In this document: positions 1 through 9,404 of the stretch, in pieces | How positions within the stretch are numbered: the first letter of the stretch is position 1 | Layout: the number at the start of each line of letters is the position of its first letter | NCBI RefSeq assembly: GCF_003590795.1 | Contig: NZ_QYUL01000003.1 | Coordinates: 62,001 to 126,000 of the forward strand | Direction: 5' to 3' | Source: Azospirillum cavernae | Lineage (GTDB): Bacteria > Pseudomonadota > Alphaproteobacteria > Azospirillales > Azospirillaceae | DNA length: 64,000 nucleotides | Position numbers and translations under genes: made by a program | Notes under the pieces: generated by a model | Told to the model about the DNA's origin: nothing | Database searches by the model: none | What the model saw: the letters and a program-made list of their open reading frames with translations, nothing else

Positions 1-649
1 GGCGGTCGTGGACCGTGTGCAAACGCCCCGACACCGCCGCGACGTCGCCGACCAGATGGCGGGCCAGCGACAGGATGTGGCTGCCGATGTCGGCCAGCGC
101 GCCGCCCGCGTTGTCGGCCTCGCACCGCCAGGTGAAGGGGTGGGCGGGGTCGGCCATGAAATCTTCGGCGTGGACGCCGCGAAAGCCGGTGATCGCGCCG
201 ATCTCCCCGCTCTGCACAATCTCGCGGGCCAGCGCGATCATCGGGTTTTTCAGATAGTTGAAGCCGACCAGCGTCACCACGCCGCGCGATTCGGCCGCCG
301 CCGCCATGGCGCGGGCGTCGGCCAGCGTGGTCGCCAGCGGCTTTTCGCAATAGACATGCTTGCCCGCCGCGATGGCCGCCAGCGCGATGGGCGCGTGCAG
401 CCGGTTCGGCGTGGCGATCGCCACCACGTCGATGGCCGGATCGGCGACTAGGTCCCGCCAATCGCCGCTGTGGCGGCGGAAGCCCAGCGCGCGGGCCGCG
501 TGGGCCGCCGTCGCCTCGTCCCGTTCGGACAGAAGGTCCAACACCGGGGTCAGCGGCAGATCGAACAGGCCGCCGACGGCGCGGAAGGCCTGGGCGTGGG
601 CGCGGCCCATGAAACCGCTGCCGACCAGCCCGACATTCAAGGCGTTCAT
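1..649 (-). CDS. Gfo/Idh/MocA family NAD(P)-dependent oxidoreductase, 3' part off window
   Basis: Reading leftwards from ATG at 649 gives MNALNVGLVGSGFMGRAHAQ, an N-terminal Rossmann fold with GSGFMGRAH as the dinucleotide loop. Near residue 98 is EKPLA, the family's conserved Glu-Lys-Pro with the catalytic or cofactor-contacting Lys. About 216 residues are visible and the C-terminus lies outside the window. The family includes inositol 2-dehydrogenase (IolG) and scyllo-inositol dehydrogenases, which oxidise the ring using NAD+. It is the last visible gene of the iolD-iolE-mmsA-ABC series on the same strand, starting about 26 bases after the permease, so a role in inositol oxidation is the natural inference. 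The sequence differs enough from classical IolG that I give no symbol. Confidence 0.85.
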   Translation of the reverse strand, partial: MNALNVGLVGSGFMGRAHAQAFRAVGGLFDLPLTPVLDLLSERDEATAAHAARALGFRRHSGDWRDLVADPAIDVVAIATPNRLHAPIALAAIAAGKHVYCEKPLATTLADARAMAAAAESRGVVTLVGFNYLKNPMIALAREIVQSGEIGAITGFRGVHAEDFMADPAHPFTWRCEADNAGGALADIGSHILSLARHLVGDVAAVSGRLHTVHDR

Positions 650-675
650 GAGGGTTCCCCTTGCGTCCGCGTCGA

Positions 676-1698
676 TCAACGCTTGCCGCGCCGCATCTTG
701 GCGTAGGTGTCGAAGGCGACGGCCAGGACGATGATGACGCCCATCACGATCTGCTGGAAATAGGGCGAGACGTTCATCATCACCAAACCATTCAGCAGAA
801 CGCCGATCAGCAAGGCCCCGATCATCGTGCCGCCGATGCCGCCCATGCCGCCGAACAGGCTGGTGCCGCCGATCACCACCGACGCGATGATGCGCAGCTC
901 ATAGGAGGATCCGGCGATGGCCTCCGCCGATCCCAGACGGGCCGACAGCAGGAAGCCAGCCAGCCCGGCGAGGAAGCCGACGATGACGTAGACCGAGACC
1001 AGAACGCGCGGCACGTTGATGCCGGTCAGGCGGGCGGCTTCCGGGTTGCCGCCGACGGCGTAGATCTGGCGGCCATAACGGGTGTAGCGCAGCACGACAT
1101 AGCCCGCCGCCGCGACGACGAACAGCACCAGCACCGGCACCGGGATGCCCAGCACGTCGCCCCGGCCCCACCAGCGATAGCCCGCGTCAAAGCCCGCGAT
1201 GGGCGCGCCGTCGTTCATCATCAGCGTGGCGCCGCGCCAGATGGTCATGCCGCCCAGCGTGACGATGAAGGGCGGGACGTTGAACAGGGTGATGGTCTTG
1301 CCGTGGATGTAGCCGGTCAGCGTGCCGATGGCGCAGGAGATCAACAGGGCGACCAGAAAGCCCATGCCGAAAAAGGCGCCAGCCCCAACGTTGGTGACGA
1401 CCCAGGCCCCGGCCAGCGCGCCGAAGGCCAGGACGGAGCCGACGGCCAGATCGACGCCGCCGGTCAGGATGACGCAGGTCATGCCGACGGCGACGATGCC
1501 ATAGATCGACACCTCGGTCAGAATGTTGGTGAGGTTGCGCACCGACAGGAAATTCGGGCTGCTCATGCCGAAGGCGACGCACAGCACGATCAGGAACATC
1601 AGGACGCCGTATTTCTCCAGGAACTGGACGACGTCGATGTTGCGCGGCTTTTTCGGCGGTTCGGTCGCCCCGGTGGAAACGGTCGCGGCGGTGGTCAT
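676..1698 (-). CDS. Sugar ABC transporter permease (RbsC/IatP type)
   Basis: This is an inner-membrane permease of the ribose/inositol (carbohydrate uptake class 2) family. About 340 residues form a chain of hydrophobic segments, with the family signature GGVDLAVGS and the cytoplasmic loop around NPEAARLTGIN that contacts the ATPase. I chose ATG 1698 (MTTAATVS) because AAGGA lies 7 bases upstream. An in-frame ATG at 1713 is also possible, sits one base after the ATPase stop, and has no ribosome site of its own. Gene order binding protein, ATPase, permease matches the inositol importer IbpA-IatA-IatP of Caulobacter. The surrounding inositol genes point to inositol or a derivative as substrate, but the substrate is inferred. 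Confidence 0.93.
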   Translation of the reverse strand: MTTAATVSTGATEPPKKPRNIDVVQFLEKYGVLMFLIVLCVAFGMSSPNFLSVRNLTNILTEVSIYGIVAVGMTCVILTGGVDLAVGSVLAFGALAGAWVVTNVGAGAFFGMGFLVALLISCAIGTLTGYIHGKTITLFNVPPFIVTLGGMTIWRGATLMMNDGAPIAGFDAGYRWWGRGDVLGIPVPVLVLFVVAAAGYVVLRYTRYGRQIYAVGGNPEAARLTGINVPRVLVSVYVIVGFLAGLAGFLLSARLGSAEAIAGSSYELRIIASVVIGGTSLFGGMGGIGGTMIGALLIGVLLNGLVMMNVSPYFQQIVMGVIIVLAVAFDTYAKMRRGKR

Positions 1699-1714
1699 GG
1701 TCTTGTCCTTCATC

Positions 1715-3304
1715 TCAGTGCGCCGCGTGAACGTGGGCGGTCGCGGCGGCGCCAATCGGGCCGCCAACCGGGCCGCCAACTGGTGGGCCACCCAGGGCCA
1801 TCAGGCTCATCAGCCCTTCCTCGGTCGCGTCCTCGGCGGGCAGGCTGCCGGTGATGCGGCCTTCGCGGAAGGTGACGATGCGGTCGCTGACCGCCATCAC
1901 CTCCGGCAGTTCGGACGAAATGACGATCACCGCCACCCCGGCCTTGGCCATCTCGAACAGCACCTGATGCACCTCGGCCTTGGCGCCGACGTCGATGCCG
2001 CGCGTCGGCTCGTCGACGATCAACACCTTGGGGTGCAGGGCCATGCAGCGGGCCAGCAGCACTTTTTGCTGGTTGCCGCCCGACAGGGTGCCGATGGCGA
2101 CCTCGTCGTTCGCCATGCGGATTCCCAGCTTGCGGGTGTAATCGGCGATCAGCGCCCGCTCGCCCGTCTCATCGACGAAGAACCGCCATTTCGACAGCCG
2201 CTTCAGGCTGGGCAGCGACATGTTGTGACGGATCGAATGGGGCAGGAAACAGCCCTGCTGCTTGCGGTCCTCCGGCACCAGCGCGATGCCCGCCGCGATC
2301 GCGTCGCCCGGGTTGCGGATCGGCGTGACCTTGCCGTCCACGACGATGACGCCGCTGTCGCAGCCGTCGGCGCCGAAGATGACGCGCGCCAACTCCGTTC
2401 GTCCGGCCCCGACCAGACCGGCGAAGCCGACGATCTCGCCCGCCCGCACCTGCACCGACAAATCGGTCAGCACGCAGGCGTGCGGATCGGCCAGATTGCC
2501 CGCGCGCGACACGCCGCGCACCTCCAGCATCACCCGTTCCCCGGCGAAGCGGTCGCGGCGGCGCTGGAACTCGACGTCGCGGCCCACCATCAGGCGGACC
2601 ATGTCCTGCATGGTCGATCCCTGGACGGCGCGGGTGTCGACGTAACGCCCGTCGCGGAACACGGTGAAGCGGTCGCAGACCGCCGCCACCTCGACCAGAC
2701 GGTGGGTGACGTAGATGATGCTGATGCCCTTGGCGCGCAGGCCGTGGATGATCGCGTGCAGCTTGTCCACCTCCTTGCCGCTGAGCGCCGCCGTCGGTTC
2801 ATCCATGATGATGAGCCGGGCGTTCATCGTCAGCGCCTTGGAGATTTCGACCATCTGCTGTTCGGCCACGCTCAACACGCGCACCGGCATGCGGGGGTCA
2901 AGGTCCAACCCCAGCTCGTCAATGACCGTCTTGGCGTCGCGGTACATTCGCCGCCAGTCGATCAGACCGTTGCGGCGCAGAGGCTCGCGGCCCAGATACA
3001 TGTTTTCGGCGATGGTCATCGCCGGAAGCAGGTTGAATTCCTGGTAGATCGTGACGATGCCCAACCGCTGGCGCGCCATCGGCGTGTCGGCGGGATCCAG
3101 CGTCTGACCGTCGAAGACCATGACGCCGCCGTCGCTGGGCTGCGCCCCGGCCAGGATTTTCAGAAAGGTGGATTTGCCGGCGCCGTTCTCGCCGAGCAGG
3201 GCGTGAACCTCGCCCCGCTCGATCTCGATCCGCACGCCGTCAAGGGCGACGACGCCAGGAAAGACCTTCTTGATGTCCGCCGCCTTAAGGATCGTCTGAC
3301 CCAT
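1715..3304 (-). CDS. Sugar ABC transporter ATPase, two ABC domains (RbsA/MglA/IatA type)
   Basis: Double-length ATPase (about 529 residues) that powers a class 2 carbohydrate importer. The first nucleotide site is complete: Walker A GENGAGKST near residue 38, a signature-like LSVAEQQM, and Walker B LIIMDEPTAAL. The second half has a degenerate Walker A (GLVGAGRTE) but keeps LSGGNQQKV and VLIVDEPTRGIDVGA, which is normal for RbsA/MglA proteins. ATG 3304 (MGQTILKAAD) has GGGAGG about 7 bases upstream and is preferred to the longer in-frame start at 3328. The C-terminal tail contains a Gly-Pro-Val repeat (PPVGGPVGGPIG). It is cotranscribed with the permease downstream and the binding protein upstream. 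Confidence 0.95.
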   Translation of the reverse strand: MGQTILKAADIKKVFPGVVALDGVRIEIERGEVHALLGENGAGKSTFLKILAGAQPSDGGVMVFDGQTLDPADTPMARQRLGIVTIYQEFNLLPAMTIAENMYLGREPLRRNGLIDWRRMYRDAKTVIDELGLDLDPRMPVRVLSVAEQQMVEISKALTMNARLIIMDEPTAALSGKEVDKLHAIIHGLRAKGISIIYVTHRLVEVAAVCDRFTVFRDGRYVDTRAVQGSTMQDMVRLMVGRDVEFQRRRDRFAGERVMLEVRGVSRAGNLADPHACVLTDLSVQVRAGEIVGFAGLVGAGRTELARVIFGADGCDSGVIVVDGKVTPIRNPGDAIAAGIALVPEDRKQQGCFLPHSIRHNMSLPSLKRLSKWRFFVDETGERALIADYTRKLGIRMANDEVAIGTLSGGNQQKVLLARCMALHPKVLIVDEPTRGIDVGAKAEVHQVLFEMAKAGVAVIVISSELPEVMAVSDRIVTFREGRITGSLPAEDATEEGLMSLMALGGPPVGGPVGGPIGAAATAHVHAAH

Positions 3305-3350
3305 CACCGGCCTCCCAAAATGGCCCAAAATGGAGTGTGTGGAACGATCC

Positions 3351-3390
3351 GGGGAACCGGACGGACGGGATGGCGTCCGTCCGGTTCCCC
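3351..3390 (-). promoter_or_regulatory. Intercistronic 17-bp perfect hairpin between binding-protein and ATPase genes
   Basis: Positions 3351-3367 and 3374-3390 are perfect inverted repeats of 17 bp around a 6-base loop. It lies in the gap between the binding-protein stop (3422) and the ATPase start (3304). No T-run follows it on the transcribed strand, so it does not look like an intrinsic terminator. In other ABC operons such hairpins protect the upstream mRNA and give the binding protein a higher yield than the membrane subunits. That role here is an inference. Confidence 0.75.
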
Positions 3391-3421
3391 GCTCGTTCAG
3401 GCTTGCTTCGAACGAGGAGGC

Positions 3422-4378
3422 TTACTTGACCTCGCCGATGCGGTCGGCCTTGTCGAGATTGTCCTTGGTGATGAGCGTCGGCTCCAGCGCCATGCTCTTC
3501 AGCTCGCTTCCTTTGCGGATGTGGTTGACCAGGGTGTTCAGGGCCGTGCGGATCTGGGTGCTCGGGCTTTGCTCCACCGTGCCGGACATTTCGCCCGCGC
3601 GGATCTTGCCCAGCGTTTCCGGCAGAGCGTCGAAGCCGATGACCAGCGTCTTCGACTTGCCGCCGCTGGTGGAGCGCACGGCCTCCAGCGCGCCCAGCGC
3701 CATGTCGTCGTTCGACGCGACGACGACGTCGGGCGGGTTGCTGGCGTTGGCGGTCAGGATGCCTTCGGTGACGGTCAGACCCTCGGCCCGCTTCCAGTTG
3801 GCGGTCTGGTCGGCGATCAACTGATACTTGGACCCCGCCGCAGCGATGCCGTCGCGGAAGCCCTTGGCCCGGTCGATGGCGGAGCTGCTGCCCGGCTGGC
3901 CGCTGAGATGGACGATGCGGGCGCCGTTGGGGAAGGTCTTGACCACCCAATTGGCCAGCGTGCGGCCACCGGCGACGTTGTCGGCGCCGACATGGGCGAC
4001 CGGCTTGGTCGTGCCTTCGACGCGGCGGTCCACGGTGACGACCGGGATCTTCTCGGCCAGCAGATCGTCGATGGCCGGGGCCAGCGCCTTGGCGTCGTTC
4101 GGGGCGACGATGACGCCCTTGGCGCCCTGCACCACCGCGTTGGCCAGATCGGCGGACTGTTTGGGCGAGTTGCTTTGCGCGTCCACCACGATCAGGCTGA
4201 CGTCGAGAACCTTTGCTTCGGCCTGAAGGGCGCGGTTCATGGCGATGACGAAGGGTTCCGACAGGTTCTGGAAGCTGACGAAAATCTTCTCGCCCGCCGC
4301 CAGCGCGGAGAAGGAGGTCAGCGCCGTGGTGGCGGCCAGAGCGGCGCCGAAAGCGAGAGCGAGCGTGTTCTTGGACAT
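3422..4378 (-). CDS. Periplasmic sugar-binding protein (Peripla_BP_4, IbpA-like)
   Basis: Substrate-binding subunit of 318 residues, with a Sec signal peptide ending near residue 27 (SALA-AGEK). The mature part follows the LacI/RbsB fold: KIFVSFQNLSEPFV at the start, NDAKALAPAIDDLLAEKIPVVTVDRRV in the first lobe, HVGADN before the hinge, and VIGFDALPE in the second lobe. The start ATG 4378 is preceded by GGAGG. It is the first ABC gene after mmsA and is followed by the ATPase and permease. Hairpins flank it on both sides (4450-4477 and 3351-3390), which fits separate regulation of its message level. Inositol as ligand is inferred from the neighbouring genes only. Confidence 0.93.
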   Translation of the reverse strand: MSKNTLALAFGAALAATTALTSFSALAAGEKIFVSFQNLSEPFVIAMNRALQAEAKVLDVSLIVVDAQSNSPKQSADLANAVVQGAKGVIVAPNDAKALAPAIDDLLAEKIPVVTVDRRVEGTTKPVAHVGADNVAGGRTLANWVVKTFPNGARIVHLSGQPGSSSAIDRAKGFRDGIAAAGSKYQLIADQTANWKRAEGLTVTEGILTANASNPPDVVVASNDDMALGALEAVRSTSGGKSKTLVIGFDALPETLGKIRAGEMSGTVEQSPSTQIRTALNTLVNHIRKGSELKSMALEPTLITKDNLDKADRIGEVK

Positions 4379-4415
4379 GATTTCCTCCGGTTTGGTTTTT
4401 TGACGCGATGGGCTT

Positions 4416-4477
4416 GGAACGGTGCGAGGGGAACGGTGCGAGGCTTTGTCCGCCCGGACGTTGATCGTCCGTGGCGG
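4416..4477 (-). promoter_or_regulatory. 14-bp tandem repeat and hairpin between mmsA and the binding-protein gene
   Basis: The 114-base gap between mmsA and the binding-protein gene holds two features. GGAACGGTGCGAGG is present twice head to tail (4416-4429 and 4430-4443). A stem-loop lies at 4450-4477: CCGCC-CGGACG, loop TTGAT, then CGTCCG-T-GGCGG, giving 11 pairs with one bulged T. There is no T-run after the hairpin. It may be an mRNA processing or attenuation element; the function is unknown. Confidence 0.5.
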
Positions 4478-4492
4478 CCTCCGTGGCGATGC

Positions 4493-5998
<1,506 letters not shown>

Positions 5999-6032
5999 GA
6001 TGAAGGCGATCTTTCGGAAGAGAGCGGCGCGG

Positions 6033-6923
6033 TCACAGGCCGAGTTCGGCGACCAGCGCGCTGAGATGCTGACGGCCCTTGGTGACGTAGGTCAGCGGGT
6101 GAGCCTTGGCGGGATCCTGTTCGGCTTCGATCACCAGCCATTCGCCGCGATAATTCTTGGCCTTCAGCGCGGCCAGCACCGCCGGGAAATCGACGCAGCC
6201 GTCGCCCGGCACGGTGAACACGCCGTTCACCACGGCGTCGAGAAAGCTGCTGTCGCCAGCCTTGGCCGCCGCCAGCACGTCGGCGCGGACGTCCTTGCAA
6301 TGGACATGGTTGATGCGATGGCCCCAGGCGGCGACGACGTCCAGCGGGTTGCCGCCCGCGAAGGTCAGATGCCCGGTGTCGAGCAGAACGCCGACGCTGT
6401 CGCCGGTGGAGTCGGCGAAGCGGTTGATCTCGTCCGGCGTCTCAACCACCGTGCCCATGTGGTAATGGTAGGCCAGCGGGGTTCCCTGTTCGCGCAGGTA
6501 ATCGCCGAATTCGGTCATCTTGCGCCCGAACTCCGCCCATTGCCCGGCGTCGAGTTTCGGGCGTTTGGACAGCGGCGTGCCGCGTTCGCCATGGACGCAG
6601 CCGGTGGTTTCCGCCACCACCATGACCGAACAGTTGAACGCCTTCAGCAGGCGCAGATGCGGCTGCACCGCCTCGATCTCCTCGGCGACGCTGCGCTCCA
6701 GCAGACCGGCGCTGTACCAGCCCGAGACCAGCGACAGGCCGTGACGCTCCAGGATCGGGCGCAGGGCGTCGGGATCGCGGGGGAATTTGTGGCCAAGCTC
6801 GAACCCGGCGAAACCGGCCTGACGGCCTTCGGCCAAGCAGACCTCCAGCGGGGTGTCGCCACCCAGCTCCTGCATGTCGTCGTTGCTCCAGGCGATCGGG
6901 TTGACGCCAAGACGAACGGTCAT
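6033..6923 (-). CDS. iolE: Myo-inosose-2 dehydratase
   Basis: IolE removes water from 2-keto-myo-inositol (scyllo-inosose) to give 3D-trihydroxycyclohexane-1,2-dione, the second step of inositol breakdown. About 296 residues of the xylose-isomerase-like TIM barrel family begin [17 protein letters not shown], the typical IolE opening. Metal-site features are visible: [26 protein letters not shown] and [11 protein letters not shown] 6923 was chosen by homology; a longer in-frame extension to 7082 reads through the intergenic spacer and is Arg-rich. It sits between iolD and mmsA in one operon. Confidence 0.96.
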   Translation of the reverse strand: MTVRLGVNPIAWSNDDMQELGGDTPLEVCLAEGRQAGFAGFELGHKFPRDPDALRPILERHGLSLVSGWYSAGLLERSVAEEIEAVQPHLRLLKAFNCSVMVVAETTGCVHGERGTPLSKRPKLDAGQWAEFGRKMTEFGDYLREQGTPLAYHYHMGTVVETPDEINRFADSTGDSVGVLLDTGHLTFAGGNPLDVVAAWGHRINHVHCKDVRADVLAAAKAGDSSFLDAVVNGVFTVPGDGCVDFPAVLAALKAKNYRGEWLVIEAEQDPAKAHPLTYVTKGRQHLSALVAELGL

Positions 6924-6985
6924 AATCGGGTGCTCCCACACAACAGCGAGACGGATTGGAAGGGGAAGAAACTGGAACGCGCGTT

Positions 6986-8833
6986 TCAGCGGCGCTGCCG
7001 GGCCTTGGCGGCGACGTAGCGGGCGCGCGCCGCCGTCACCTCCGGTCGGGTGGACACTTCGGGCACCGGCACGTCCCACCACGCCCCGCCTTCTTTGGTC
7101 GAGGGCAGCGGGTCGGTGTTGATGACAATGGCGTAGGTGACGGGGGAGGACTTGGCGCGCTCCAGCGCGTCGGACAGGGCGGCCACGCCCGTCACCTGCT
7201 CCGTCACCGCGCCCAGCGCCCGCAGATGGGCGGCGAAATCGACGGTGGGCAGAACATCCGTTTCAAAATGGGCGTCGCGCAGCAGATTGTTAAAGGGCGC
7301 GCCGCCGCAGGCGTTCTGCAAGCGGTTGATGCAGCCATAGCCCCGGTTGTCGAGCAGGACGACGACCAGCTTGCGCTTCATCATCACCGACACGGCGAGT
7401 TCGGAGTTCATCATCATGTAGCTGCCGTCGCCGACCATGACGAAGATCTCGCGATCCGGGCAGGCCATCTTGACGCCCAAACCCCCGGCGATCTCATAGC
7501 CCATGCAGGAAAAGCCGTATTCCAGGTGATAGCCGCCGGGCCGTGCCGTGCGCCACAGCTTGTGCAGTTCGCCCGGCAAACCGCCCGCCGCGCAGACGAC
7601 CACGCCATCCTCGCCCGCCGCCCGGTTGACGGCGCCCAACACCTGGGCGTCGGTCGGCAAATCCAACCCGGCGTCGGCGGTCGCCGCGTCCACCACGCGG
7701 TTCCACACAGTCATCCGCTCTTGCGCCAGCGCCCGCCACGCCGTCGGCGCGGCCCAATCGCCCAGCCCGCCGTCCAGCGCCGCCAGCCCGCGCGCCGCGT
7801 CGGCGACCAGCGGCAGGGCGTCGCCCTTCACCGCGTCAAAGGCGGCGACGTTCAGCCCGACCAGCCGCCCGGCGGGATTGCCGAACACCGACCAAGAGGC
7901 CGTGGTGAAATCGGCCAGCCGGGTGCCGACGGCCAGCACCACGTCGGCCTCTTCCGCCAGGGCGTTGGCGGCGCTCGATCCGGTCACGCCGATGGAGCCG
8001 ACGTTGCAAGGATGATCCCAGGCCAGCGCGCCCTTGCCCGCCTGGGTTTCCGCCACCGGAATTCCATGGCGCGCGGCGAAATCGGCCAAGGCCGCGCAGG
8101 CGCCGCTGTAATGCACGCCGCCACCGGCCACGATCAGCGGCTTCGACGTGCCGCGCAGGGCGGTCAAGGCCGCCGCCAGCTCGTCGCGGTCGGGTTCCGG
8201 GCGGCGGGCGCGGCGCACGGTCTTGGCGAAGAAGGACAGCGGGAAATCATAGGCTTCGGCCTGGACGTCCTGCGGCAGGCACAGCGTCACCGGGCCGCAA
8301 TCGACCGGATCGGTCAGCACCTGGATGGCGCGGCGCAGGCTGGGCATGAGTTGCTCAGGCCGGGTGACGCGGTCCCAAAAGCGCGACACCGGGCGGAAGC
8401 AATCATTGGCCGACACGGTGAAATCGCCGGGCTGCTCCACCTGTTGCAGCACCGGGTCGGGCGCGCGGGTGGCGAAGGTATCGCCCGGCAGCAGCAGCAC
8501 CGGCAGGCGGTTGACGTGGGCCAGCGCCGCCGCCGTCACCATGTTGACCGCGCCCGGCCCGACCGAACTGGTGCAGGCCATCATCCGGCGGCGGCCTTGC
8601 GCCTTGGCGTAGGCGATGGCGGCGTGCGCCATGCCCTGTTCGTTGTGGGCGCGGTAGGTCGGCAGCGTGTCGCGGGCGGCGTGCAGCGCCTCGCCCAGAC
8701 CGGCGACGTTGCCATGCCCGAAGATCGCCCACACACCGGCGAACAGCGGCAGTTCCTGGCCGTCCAGCTCGACAAATTGGGCGCTCAGATGCTTGACCAG
8801 AGCCTGGGCCACGGTAAGGCGCACGGTCGCCAT
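6986..8833 (-). CDS. iolD: 3D-(3,5/4)-trihydroxycyclohexane-1,2-dione hydrolase
   Basis: IolD is a thiamine-diphosphate enzyme that hydrolytically opens the trione ring to 5-deoxyglucuronate. The 615 residues have the three ThDP-family domains. The N-terminal pyrimidine-binding domain begins RLTVAQALVKHLSAQF and contains HNEQGMAHAAIAYAK with its catalytic Glu. The middle domain has SKPLIVAGGGVHYSG. The C-terminal domain carries the pyrophosphate motif VGDGSYMMMNSELAVS near residue 467, ending LLDN. It is the first gene of the operon. Its control region at 8834-9005 contains an operator-like palindrome overlapping the -10 element. Confidence 0.97.
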   Translation of the reverse strand: MATVRLTVAQALVKHLSAQFVELDGQELPLFAGVWAIFGHGNVAGLGEALHAARDTLPTYRAHNEQGMAHAAIAYAKAQGRRRMMACTSSVGPGAVNMVTAAALAHVNRLPVLLLPGDTFATRAPDPVLQQVEQPGDFTVSANDCFRPVSRFWDRVTRPEQLMPSLRRAIQVLTDPVDCGPVTLCLPQDVQAEAYDFPLSFFAKTVRRARRPEPDRDELAAALTALRGTSKPLIVAGGGVHYSGACAALADFAARHGIPVAETQAGKGALAWDHPCNVGSIGVTGSSAANALAEEADVVLAVGTRLADFTTASWSVFGNPAGRLVGLNVAAFDAVKGDALPLVADAARGLAALDGGLGDWAAPTAWRALAQERMTVWNRVVDAATADAGLDLPTDAQVLGAVNRAAGEDGVVVCAAGGLPGELHKLWRTARPGGYHLEYGFSCMGYEIAGGLGVKMACPDREIFVMVGDGSYMMMNSELAVSVMMKRKLVVVLLDNRGYGCINRLQNACGGAPFNNLLRDAHFETDVLPTVDFAAHLRALGAVTEQVTGVAALSDALERAKSSPVTYAIVINTDPLPSTKEGGAWWDVPVPEVSTRPEVTAARARYVAAKARQRR

Positions 8834-8973
8834 TCTCGCTACTCCTCAAGGGGCCGGTTGCGGCCCGTGTTCCTCCGGGATCGTCGCCCATCGACGGGCG
8901 GGATCCGTCTTTTTGAACCGGCGCGCGTCGCGGCCACCGGATGACGGCATTTTTCTTCCGTCTTGCTTTCCAG

Positions 8974-9005
8974 TTTAGAATATACGTTCTAAATGAGGCT
9001 GTAAA
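8974..9005 (-). promoter_or_regulatory. Promoter and IolR-type operator upstream of iolD
   Basis: A perfect 20-bp palindrome TTTAGAATATACGTTCTAAA occupies 8974-8993. Its core AGAA-N6-TTCT resembles the GGAA-N6-TTCC sites reported for the RpiR-type repressor IolR in rhizobia. Reading leftwards, TTTACA (9000-9005) and TATATT (8979-8984) form a plausible -35/-10 pair with a short 15-base spacer, so the palindrome covers the -10. The rest of the 8834-9142 gap shows no gene. The regulator itself is not in the window. Confidence 0.7.
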
Positions 9006-9142
9006 GAGCTTGTTGTTGGCTTTACGGATGTTTCGCAGTGCGGGATGTTTTTGCATACGCCAGCCGGTCGGCGCGCCACATGGATTTTATACGGCGTTCG
9101 GGTTTTTCCTGCCGGACACGACATCTCCCGAACCGAGCCGCC

Positions 9143-9382
9143 ATGCCAAAGCTCTGTCTTGCCCTGTTCTGCGCCGTGACGCTGGCCGCGTGCGCCGGTC
9201 AGCCGTCCACGCGTCGTTTTGCGGAACAGCGGGCCGAACGACCGCCGTTCCCGGACAGCCTGCGCGTCAGCGCCGTTTGGACGGGCCTGTCCATCGCCCC
9301 GCGCAGCCGCAGCCGCGCGAAGCCGGGGGGTGGAGGGGCATCCCAGCACGCCCGACCCGTTCAGATCGCGGAGGCCGACTGA
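9143..9382 (+). CDS. Putative small lipoprotein, 79 aa
   Basis: ATG 9143 opens MPKLCLALFCAVTLAACAGQ, a short hydrophobic signal ending in a textbook lipobox L-A-A-C, which predicts signal peptidase II cleavage before Cys17 and membrane anchoring. The remaining roughly 60 residues are Arg/Pro-rich and I recognise no domain. No strong ribosome site lies before the ATG. It stands alone on the plus strand between iolD (divergent) and iolC (convergent), ending 22 bases before the iolC stop. It could be a chance ORF, because the region is GC-rich and the C-terminal half is low in complexity; the lipobox is the only positive evidence. Confidence 0.4.
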   Translation: MPKLCLALFCAVTLAACAGQPSTRRFAEQRAERPPFPDSLRVSAVWTGLSIAPRSRSRAKPGGGGASQHARPVQIAEAD

Positions 9383-9404
9383 CCATTCCGCCGTGCGACG
9401 CGGT

